In this document: one piece after another, positions 36,501-43,697 of the stretch
Layout of the letters: each line of letters begins with the position of its first letter
Position numbering within the stretch: position 1 is the first letter of the stretch
Assembly (NCBI RefSeq): GCF_010686685.1
Contig: NZ_JAAGWD010000003.1
Location: 248,001 to 312,000 of the forward strand
Direction of reading: 5' to 3'
Source: Pontibacter burrus
GTDB taxonomy: Bacteria > Bacteroidota > Bacteroidia > Cytophagales > Hymenobacteraceae
Length of the DNA: 64,000 nt
Notes under the pieces: model-generated
What the model saw: only the letters and a program-made list of their open reading frames with translations
Databases searched by the model: none
What the model was told of the DNA's origin: nothing
Program-made: the position numbers and the translations under genes

Positions 36501-37482
36501 CAGTCATCAGCAGCTCGAAAGTACCCCTTGACCATTTAAGCTGCTGTTTATAATAGGCAGGTAGTGTAGCAGGTACAAGTCCGTGGGTTAATATCTGGGG
36601 CACATATACCGATTCCCAACCTTCAGCATGCAATCTCATGGCAGTATGCATATCTTCTGCCAGTCCGGGAGCATGGCCACCAATTGAATCTAGTGCTTCT
36701 CTCCTAAAGGTGCAGTTTGCTCCTAATGCCTGAACCGTACCATAGCAATTCATTCCCATCATTAAGGGGCCATAGAACCCATACGTTTGTTGAGCTGCCC
36801 CTTTAGCAATAAAGCTGGCATCTGAGTTTGCATAAGCCTGTACTATTTGCACAAACCCCACTTTTTCATTTTCAAAGAAAGGCAACACAGTATCCAGAAA
36901 ATTGGGTAATGGTTGGTGATCTGGATCTAGAATTACACAAATATCACCAGTTGCTGCAGTAAATAATGCATTATTAATATTTCCTGCTTTCGCATCTTTA
37001 TTATCTTTTCTGGTAATGTAATGTATACCTAAGTCAAAACATAACCTCCGTAACCCAGGGTCGTTTCCTTCATCACACAAAAAAGAGTTATGCGGATACC
37101 TTATGTTTTTTATAGCAACTAATGTATTTCGGATCATCTCAAATGGTTCGCCCGGAACTGCTGTTGTAAGGACGTCCACAGTCCAAGTAAGAGAAGTTGC
37201 TGGGGCTTTGGTGCTACATATCGACCAGAAATGGTACCACTCAAAAAACACACGTAAAAACTTATAGCCTATTGAAATGCTGAGAAGAATAAAAAGCGGA
37301 GTGAAGCCAACTATTTCGGGATTGATGTACCATGTCAGAAAAATAACAGCACTGGCTGCTCCTAATATGATGAGAAGCCGCATAAAAGACCTCTCAAGTC
37401 TTTTATGCGGCTTAGAGACTTGTGAAATTCTCAATTTTGGAGAAGAGAATGTATGGTTATATGTAGGAGTTAATGAACTCAA
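33508..37482 (-). CDS. Cellulose-synthase-like GT2 fused to GH26-like and GH2/GH5-like domains
   Basis: A 1324-residue three-part enzyme. Residues about 35-90 hold two helices. Residues 95-330 are a processive GT2 domain with CDEGND (135-140), DPDHQP (186-191), AEDMH (275) and QQLKWSRG (313), equal to the D,D,D,Q(Q/R)xRW pattern. Five or six further helices reach residue about 565. Residues 585-880 resemble GH26 (acid/base E709 in FAHEPD, nucleophile E813 in LAEFGS). Residues 915-1225 are a GH2/GH5-like barrel (E1038 in GNETS, E1136 in SEFGPSG), and a beta-sandwich ends it. The glycosidase parts should be outside the cytoplasm. No PilZ domain is seen. The start is TTG; an ATG at 37383 with a GAGAGG site is an alternative. 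Confidence 0.88.
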   Translation of the reverse strand: MSSLTPTYNHTFSSPKLRISQVSKPHKRLERSFMRLLIILGAASAVIFLTWYINPEIVGFTPLFILLSISIGYKFLRVFFEWYHFWSICSTKAPATSLTWTVDVLTTAVPGEPFEMIRNTLVAIKNIRYPHNSFLCDEGNDPGLRRLCFDLGIHYITRKDNKDAKAGNINNALFTAATGDICVILDPDHQPLPNFLDTVLPFFENEKVGFVQIVQAYANSDASFIAKGAAQQTYGFYGPLMMGMNCYGTVQALGANCTFRREALDSIGGHAPGLAEDMHTAMRLHAEGWESVYVPQILTHGLVPATLPAYYKQQLKWSRGTFELLMTVFPILFSSFSWRQKLHYFLLPLHFASGIITLIDLSIPVIALLTGFTPIHIDFSTFLLSVTPFAASVILIRQYSQKWHIEKHENGLHIRGGITLLGTWWIHILGFVYTLFRIEVPYIATPKDDKPTNNLLLSLPNIIACIICIGAVYYGLSYDWTPYSLYMAFFAASNATLLLIFILAGQHQLFYSLKRTLTRFNYLSVIRTPILNFTNKIYPSTYNILQQGAPIFIPLIFICCCSANLASNLPLFKNIEANEQNIKNVGGYYVGLYSPDIQDYNSLIHLQTIEQSIQSKFNIVSIYEFWGPESLENFPDEILTKIAKKGAIPMITWEPYVSSFPERADRPELRYEQKGLAAISEGKFDDYLQQFALKIRAYDKPVFIRFAHEPDNPAYPWSKTGKNTPEEYKAAWRKVVSTFAALGVHNVTWIWNPWDPGTFNEYYPGDQYVDWIGITSLNYGKASDNGKWRSFSEIYDPFRSDILRMKKPVMLAEFGSTDYGGNKTEWINTSLQTIANKYKEVRSIVFFNSNKDKNWITNWRPDDSTQFIDWTITDPKAIAASVSQISANNLVFTLQSLSKQTSAHNVAINQSVIGGPGNFQLVVKGKPFYIKGIAYNPMHSWRDGHYPLTRKQVDSDFKMIKEMGGNTIRRYHPSIYDKNILTSAEQHDLKVVYGFWFDPDVDYYRDTLKVQEYIELVEEKVIKFRDSPAVLAWTLGNETSGLLKKKFNQPYLGIVRRAYISMIEKLAQRIHALDPNRPVITALEHSWQLPGELVSYHQLAPSIDIIGINSYYDEQISKVKSLVTEFDKSRPYIISEFGPSGYWNPEYTTIDKNKELVEEDDIQKAELYTKEWHNYVLNYKGYNLGGFAFSWKDRYEGTATWFGLTDFRGRKKPALLAMKNAWLNQTKAFPLPKVTIVGPNFRVLPGKEYKFIAHFKSSRKLRVEWKLYKDDYVQELAHIKEIKDSSSVYLTIPKGVNRCRLYAYVYDENGNVTTASKTINIFRY
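37375..37413. promoter_or_regulatory. 16-bp hairpin at the 5' end of the synthase-glycosidase gene
   Basis: The arms AAGCCGCATAAAAGAC (37375-37390) and GTCTTTTATGCGGCTT (37398-37413) pair perfectly around a 7-base loop. On the minus strand the second arm contains an in-frame ATG (37383-37381), and a GAGAGG ribosome-site-like sequence begins in the loop. It may control translation, or it may be chance structure in the coding sequence. Confidence 0.55.
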
Positions 37483-38052
37483 ATGCCAGGTTTACCCTCA
37501 GGTAAATAAAATAGAACATATGTGCATTGATTTATTATACATTCAAATGTTTTAAATCCAAACTCTGCATACAGTTAATGAATCCTTCTTGCCTTCTTGC
37601 CTATGGATAGTTTACACATATTGTAATAGCATACGGAAAAAAATAAATTGTGATGTTGTAATTATTAATTGTATTAATACATGTGTAATAATTGAAAATG
37701 TTAATTATTTTATATTAAATCATAGGTAAGTTTATAATTTATAGACTTACCTATGATTTAGACTTCGCTTGAGTCTAGCCGACATGTTTACACACCATTT
37801 TAACTCATTAACTATCAAACTTCACTCTTTAATCAAAATAATTAGCTTCAATCTATTATTAGTTAGTTGATATCGTACAATAAAATATAAAATAATTAAA
37901 ATAAGATAAAACTGTTAACCACTTATTAACAATGAGGAAACACCCCTCTGATTTTATCTTATTAACAACATTTAATTTAAGCTATTCTGATAGCTTCCTG
38001 ATTGATAGTCAGCTGGTTGAGATTTTTTAGTGATAATTGTTTCTGATATACT
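37483..38052. other. Divergent control region
   Basis: 570 bases, very AT-rich, between the minus-strand synthase gene and the plus-strand giant secreted protein. It holds a 16-base inverted repeat (listed separately) and a small hairpin AAGCTAT/ATAGCTT at 37979-37996 near the plus-strand start. No gene seen. Confidence 0.5.
37716..37760. promoter_or_regulatory. Perfect 16-bp inverted repeat between divergent genes
   Basis: TAAATCATAGGTAAGT (37716-37731) and its exact complement (37745-37760) flank a 13-base AT-rich loop. Both neighbouring genes point away from it, so a terminator role is unlikely; an operator or leader structure is the better guess. Confidence 0.6.
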
Positions 38053-41000
38053 ATGGGCGTGAATTTTATACTCTTGAGGATAAATAGGTACTACTTACTT
38101 TGGGTTGTATTAATCTTTCTACTTATTGGCTTTGCAGCACCACTTTTAGCTAGTAAAGTTCAGTTAGGTACTTTACATAATAGTACCTTAGTAGTGAGCC
38201 TACTATCAAGTGACTATAAAAATGGTAGTGGAAGTAACAAAAACAAGCTTCTTACATCAGTAGTTGATAATTCAGGTACGAAGTTTAGCAAAGCCTTAGC
38301 TTATAATCCAATAGTGAGCAATGGTAAATCAATATTGGTTGTTAGTGGGGCTTCTAACAAATTCAGCCAGTACTTTACAGAGATACTTTTGGCTGAAGGT
38401 TTAAATAGCTATAGTTCAACTGATATTTCTTCTGTAACACTAGATGTGCTAAGCACCTACGATATAGTAATTGTAGGTAATATTCCTCTTACAGATGCAC
38501 AAGTTTCTGTTCTTAGTACATGGGTGAACGCTGGCGGCATTTTAATTGCTTCAAAACCTGATGCAAAGCTGGGAACGCTACTTGGTATATCACCTGATGG
38601 CGGCACTCTTGCTAACAGTTACCTTCTAGTAAATACTTCTACAGGACCTGGAAAGGGGATTGTTAATCAAACTATTCAGTTTCAGGGGGTAGCAGACCTG
38701 TATAATGTGAATAATGGTACAAATAAGCTGGCTACGCTTTACTCGACAGCAAGTAATTCCACCAATTATCCGGCTGTAACGGCGCGTGCTGTAGGTAACA
38801 ATGGGGGAGTAGCAGTTTCCTTTACGTATGATCTTGCACGCTCAGTAGTATATACCCGTCAGGGAAATCCGCAATGGGCTGGCCAAAAAAGGGATGGGCA
38901 GCCTGGCCCTATCCGGTCTGATGACCAGTTTTATCCAGATTGGATAGATCTCAACAAAGTAATGATTCCACAGGCTGACGAGCAACAACGGCTCTTAGCA
39001 AATATCATTACCTTATATTTACGCAAACCAGTACCACGTTTTTGGTATTTACCTAGGGGGCTTAAAGCTGCCGTTGTTATGACGGGTGATGATCATGGCA
39101 ATGGGGGAACAAAAGCACGTTTTAACCAGTACCTTCAATTAAGCGAAGACAATAGCGAACAGGCAGTTGCCGATTGGAGAGCTATTCGCGGTACGTCTTA
39201 CATATATCCACTAACACCAATTACAGATAGTGAGGCAAAATCTTTTGAGCAGCAAGGCTTCGAAGTTGCACTACATTTAAACACTAACTGTAGTAACTAT
39301 ACTCCTACTTCCCTGGAGCAGGATTTTACTACACAATTAGCCGAATTTAAAACACGTTTTCCGAGCGTTGCAGCCCCTTCCACAAACAGAACACACTGTA
39401 TTGCCTGGAGTGATTGGAGCACACAACCTCAGGTAGAGAGACCTAAAGGGATTAGATTAGACGCGAACTATTATTACTGGCCCAGCCCTTGGGTTCAGAA
39501 CAGGCCTGGTATGTTTACAGGTTCAGGTATACCGATGCGATTTACGGATCTTCAAGGTGGTTTAATTGACGTTTACCAGCTCACAACACAGATGACTGAT
39601 GAGTCAGACCAAGTATTTCCATTCACTATTGATCAGCTTTTAAACAAAGCTTTAGGAACAGAAGGGTACTATGGAGTTTTCTGTGCAAACATGCATACAG
39701 ATGCTGCTACTTCTTCTGGGTCTGACGCTATCATTGCTTCTGCCAAAGCCAGAAATGTGCCTGTAATATCATCTAAGCAATTACTCTCCTGGTTGGATGG
39801 AAGAAACGGTTCATCGTTTAGCGAAATGAGTTGGAACGGTAATGAGCTAAGTTTTACAGTGAATGTAGCGAATGGGGCACGTAATCTGGAAGGGATGTTG
39901 CCTATGACGGAAACTACCGGAAAATTAGTAGGTCTGTCTGTTAATGGAGCAGCTGCTACATATAGGATTGAAGTAATAAAGGGAATTGAATATGCATTCT
40001 TCCCATGTAGAACTGGTAACTATGTGGCTACTTACAATACTTCAGCTCCACCAAATCAAGCACCTGTTATAACTATAACTTCACCAGCCAACAATTCTAC
40101 ATTTGACGCAGATGCTTCCATTACAATCAAAACTAATGCTTCAGATACTGATGGTTCGGTAAGCAAAGTCGAGTTTTATAATGGAACCAACAAGCTAGGG
40201 GAGGATTTGACTAGCCCATATGAGTTTGCATGGACTAAAGTAGCGGCCGGGATACATGATATTACTGCTAAGGCCACAGATGATAAAGGTGCAATTACAA
40301 CTTCAGCTATAGTTCGTGTTACAGTTAATGCAGCACCTGTTATGTGCCCATGCTCTGTTTTCCGCTCTTCTGATGCACCTACTGGTATCATGTTTAATGA
40401 TGGGCAGGGCCTTCAGTTAGGTATGAAGTTTAGGTCATCTGTTAATGGCTTTATTACGGGCGTGCGATTTTATAAACAGAGTGGAAACACTAGTACCCAT
40501 ACCGGTCAGTTATATACTAGTACAGGCATGCTAGTAGGGTCTGTTGCGTTTAATAATGAAACTGCCTCTGGCTGGCAACAAGCTGAATTCTCTACACCTG
40601 TTGCTATAACGGCCAACACTACTTACATCATCTCTTACCACAGCAGCAATGGACAGTATGCAGCTACAAATCCCTACTTTACACAGGCAATATCAAATGG
40701 ACCTTTGAGAGCCCTTGTAAATGGAGAAGATGGCCCTAATGGTGTATATAAGTATTCTTCGACCCCGGCCTTCCCGAATGATAATTACCTTTCTGCTAAC
40801 TACTGGGTAGATGTAGTTTTTACTCCGGATGGAGAGCAGGGGAATAAAGCGCCGGTAATTTCAATAACAGCTCCAGCCAATAATACCTCTTTTACAGCTC
40901 CAGCTTCTATTGCAATTTCAGCTAGTGCCACCGATACCGATGGTTTAGTGAGTAAAGTAGAATTCTATAATGGTAATACTAAACTTGGGGAAGATACCGA

Positions 41001-43110
41001 AGGTAGTAATGGCTGGAATTTTACATGGACCAATGTAACGGCTGGGAACTACACACTTACAGCAAGAGCTACTGATGACAAGGGTGCAACGACGACATCC
41101 TCAGCTGTCAATATTGCAGTAAATGCAACCGATAACCGGCCCCCGGTTTTAGTAACTCCAATTTCAGATCAGTTCGCAACTATAGGAGTTGCCTATAGTT
41201 ATACTTTTAATCAAAATACATTCTCTGATCCCGATGGAGATCCCTTGACTTATACTGTTAGTCTGGCAAATGGTGCTACGCTTCCTTCATGGCTTACATT
41301 TAACAGTTCAACACGCACCTTTAGCGGCACTCCACCTGCTGGTAGTCAGGGGCAAATTAGTATCAACCTACTGGCTAGCGATGGAAGAGGGGGAACAGCC
41401 AATGATAATTTCCTTTTAACTATAGGCCAAGCTGGTAACCAAGCTCCTGTGCTAGCATCTATCGGAAATAAAAACGTAACGGAATTAAGCTTGTTAACTT
41501 TTACAGCAAGTGCCACAGATGACGGCTTGGCTGGAAATAGCCTAAGCTATTCGGTGACTAGTTCAGTTACAGAAGCAACTATAAACCCTGTAACAGGTGT
41601 TTTCTCATGGACACCAACAGAAGCTCAAGGTCCTGGAAGCTATAACTTTACTATAAAAGTTACAGATGGAGAATTAACAGATGAAGAAACTATTGTAGTA
41701 CAAGTTACAGAAGCTAATCAGGTGCCAGTACTGGCCTTTGTTGGAAACAAGGAAATAGGAGTTGGGCAGATTCTTTCATTCAGTTTACAGGGGTCAGATG
41801 CAGATTTGCCGAAACAGACACTTACATATTCAGCGAATAAATTACCTGCAGGTGCAACCCTAAATTCCGGCACTGGTCAATTCTCTTGGGCACCAACATC
41901 AAAGCAGGTAGGTAGCCATAAAATCATTTTCCGGGTTTCAGATGGAGTTTCACAGAGTAGTGAAAGTATAGTTATAACAGTAAAATCTACACCTGTGACA
42001 ACTGCTCCTGTTATTTCAGGTTTTAGTCCCTCCAGCGGAAAAGCAGGTGACCAGGTTATAATAAGTGGTACTAATTTTAATGAAGTGAGTGCTGTCTTAT
42101 TTAATGGAGTATCAGCAGCTTTCAACATAAACGGAGCAACTTCAATTACTGCGTTTGTGCCTGCAGGCGCTACAACAGGCAAGATCAGCATTACATCACC
42201 AGGCGGCACTGCAATAAGCGACGCAGTATTTACTGTATCAGGAGGAACAGGTGCTGCACCTAGTGTAAGTATTATTTCCCCATCTAATGGCTCATCATTC
42301 AATTCCCCTGCCACTATTTCTATCATAGCTAATGCATCAGATAATGATGGAGCGGTTACTATAGTTGAATTTTTTCAGGGAAGTACGAAAATAGGAGAAG
42401 ACAGGGATGGTACAGATGGTTGGAGCTTGGCCTGGAATTCTGTATCAGCAGGCAACTATGCTTTAACATGCAGAGCAACGGATAATGACGGACTAACTGC
42501 TACTTCTGGCGTAGTTAATATATCAGTTGTTAACGCCAGTTCCGGACCACCGTCCATTACAAGCTTTAGCCCAACCAGCGGACCTGTAGGTGAGCGTGTG
42601 ATCATTATTGGGAACAATTTAGCAACTGCAAATAAGGTTACTTTCGGTCCGTCTAATGCTTTATTTACTGTTAATAGTAATGGCAGTTTAGAAGCAATAG
42701 TTCCGACTGTTAATGGCAAGCTACCAACAAGTGTTAAAATCACAGTGTCTACCCCAGGTGGCAACAGTACAACAACCAATAAATTTATTATTACACCTGG
42801 AGCAACGGCAAGCATGGTTAGCACCTTACAACAACCTGCCCTAGAACAGGATAATGAACTTGCCGTTTACCCAAATCCATTTTCAGAGAAAGCAACTATC
42901 AGCATAAAATTACAACGGGATAGCGATTATGAATTAAGGTTATATGACTATAGAGGTGCGTTAGTTTCTATATTGAAGCAAGGCGACGCAAAAGCCGGAG
43001 AGCAGTATGACATTGAAGTGAATGGCAGTCAGTTAGCCAAGGGGTTATACCTGGTGCGATTACAAACTAAAACTGGTTTTAAAACAACTAAACTGGTACT
43101 GGCTAAGTGA
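38053..43110 (+). CDS. Giant secreted protein: amidotransferase-like, NodB-like deacetylase-like, Ig, DUF4082, TIG, T9SS tail
   Basis: 1685 residues. A hydrophobic N-terminal segment (YYLLWVVLIFLLIGFAAPLL) serves for export. Residues about 90-190 look like a class I amidotransferase-fold domain (ILVVSGASNKFSQYF, VNAGGILIAS). Residues about 330-590 resemble a polysaccharide deacetylase barrel (AAVVMTGDDHG, FEVALHLNTN). Then come an Ig-like domain (668), a DUF4082-like module (763-925), Ig (931), two or three cadherin/He_PIG-like domains (1027, 1129, 1221), TIG (1316), Ig (1400), TIG (1497) and a T9SS type A sorting domain (YPNPFSE near 1603, ending LVLAK). It should be exported through T9SS to the surface. 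Catalysis is unproven. Confidence 0.85.
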   Translation: MGVNFILLRINRYYLLWVVLIFLLIGFAAPLLASKVQLGTLHNSTLVVSLLSSDYKNGSGSNKNKLLTSVVDNSGTKFSKALAYNPIVSNGKSILVVSGASNKFSQYFTEILLAEGLNSYSSTDISSVTLDVLSTYDIVIVGNIPLTDAQVSVLSTWVNAGGILIASKPDAKLGTLLGISPDGGTLANSYLLVNTSTGPGKGIVNQTIQFQGVADLYNVNNGTNKLATLYSTASNSTNYPAVTARAVGNNGGVAVSFTYDLARSVVYTRQGNPQWAGQKRDGQPGPIRSDDQFYPDWIDLNKVMIPQADEQQRLLANIITLYLRKPVPRFWYLPRGLKAAVVMTGDDHGNGGTKARFNQYLQLSEDNSEQAVADWRAIRGTSYIYPLTPITDSEAKSFEQQGFEVALHLNTNCSNYTPTSLEQDFTTQLAEFKTRFPSVAAPSTNRTHCIAWSDWSTQPQVERPKGIRLDANYYYWPSPWVQNRPGMFTGSGIPMRFTDLQGGLIDVYQLTTQMTDESDQVFPFTIDQLLNKALGTEGYYGVFCANMHTDAATSSGSDAIIASAKARNVPVISSKQLLSWLDGRNGSSFSEMSWNGNELSFTVNVANGARNLEGMLPMTETTGKLVGLSVNGAAATYRIEVIKGIEYAFFPCRTGNYVATYNTSAPPNQAPVITITSPANNSTFDADASITIKTNASDTDGSVSKVEFYNGTNKLGEDLTSPYEFAWTKVAAGIHDITAKATDDKGAITTSAIVRVTVNAAPVMCPCSVFRSSDAPTGIMFNDGQGLQLGMKFRSSVNGFITGVRFYKQSGNTSTHTGQLYTSTGMLVGSVAFNNETASGWQQAEFSTPVAITANTTYIISYHSSNGQYAATNPYFTQAISNGPLRALVNGEDGPNGVYKYSSTPAFPNDNYLSANYWVDVVFTPDGEQGNKAPVISITAPANNTSFTAPASIAISASATDTDGLVSKVEFYNGNTKLGEDTEGSNGWNFTWTNVTAGNYTLTARATDDKGATTTSSAVNIAVNATDNRPPVLVTPISDQFATIGVAYSYTFNQNTFSDPDGDPLTYTVSLANGATLPSWLTFNSSTRTFSGTPPAGSQGQISINLLASDGRGGTANDNFLLTIGQAGNQAPVLASIGNKNVTELSLLTFTASATDDGLAGNSLSYSVTSSVTEATINPVTGVFSWTPTEAQGPGSYNFTIKVTDGELTDEETIVVQVTEANQVPVLAFVGNKEIGVGQILSFSLQGSDADLPKQTLTYSANKLPAGATLNSGTGQFSWAPTSKQVGSHKIIFRVSDGVSQSSESIVITVKSTPVTTAPVISGFSPSSGKAGDQVIISGTNFNEVSAVLFNGVSAAFNINGATSITAFVPAGATTGKISITSPGGTAISDAVFTVSGGTGAAPSVSIISPSNGSSFNSPATISIIANASDNDGAVTIVEFFQGSTKIGEDRDGTDGWSLAWNSVSAGNYALTCRATDNDGLTATSGVVNISVVNASSGPPSITSFSPTSGPVGERVIIIGNNLATANKVTFGPSNALFTVNSNGSLEAIVPTVNGKLPTSVKITVSTPGGNSTTTNKFIITPGATASMVSTLQQPALEQDNELAVYPNPFSEKATISIKLQRDSDYELRLYDYRGALVSILKQGDAKAGEQYDIEVNGSQLAKGLYLVRLQTKTGFKTTKLVLAK

Positions 43111-43176
43111 TGCTGCTAACCCAAGGAATCAAATGAGTAATTGATTCAATCTAACATACTTAATAAAAATTAGACA

Positions 43177-43518
43177 ATGAGATTTCTATTGATACTACTG
43201 ATAGTTTTTATGCCGTGTGCTGCCTTTGCACAGGAATTTAGGATTAAGGTTAACGGTACAGAGTTTCCTACCGACAAGATACCAGACCATGTAACCTTCC
43301 CCCAACGTGTAACCAAACTTTCAATCAAGAAAGGAATCCCAGATGCTGTGCCAAAAACATTTATAGTTCAGATTGGCGAAGAGGAGCATAGTTTTAAGAC
43401 TGATGGAACCTATCAGGAAGTTGAATTCTCACATGATGTGAGAGAGCTAGTTGTATATATTCTAAGTGAAAAACGAGACATTCAGGGAAGACCATTTGTG
43501 TTGAATAAAGCGAGATAA
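43177..43518 (+). CDS. Small secreted protein, unknown function
   Basis: A 113-residue protein with a clear signal peptide (MRFLLILLIVFMPCAAFAQ) and a short beta-rich mature part (FRIKVNGTEFP, SIKKGIPDAVPKTFIVQIG). It has no cysteine after the signal and no sorting domain. It lies between two giant T9SS proteins, 66 bases after the first. I do not recognise the family. Confidence 0.65.
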   Translation: MRFLLILLIVFMPCAAFAQEFRIKVNGTEFPTDKIPDHVTFPQRVTKLSIKKGIPDAVPKTFIVQIGEEEHSFKTDGTYQEVEFSHDVRELVVYILSEKRDIQGRPFVLNKAR

Positions 43519-43697
43519 TTACTATACGGTATTGCCGATGTTCACAATTTCTAAATGCTTTTTAAAACACTATTAGCAATTCAAATTTAATTATTCTGAC
43601 CTGGCTATGGTCGGTAACTAGAGTTAACATCAAATTTAAGATGTTTTTGAAATGAAGATATGAGCGATATTTTTTAGCATTTTTACAAAGTAGGCTA

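Noticed and set aside
41877-42824. Minus-strand frames rich in Val and Leu opposite the giant secreted protein
   Set aside because: Mirror frames of Thr/Ser/Asn-rich Ig-type repeats often stay open; no start context or family.
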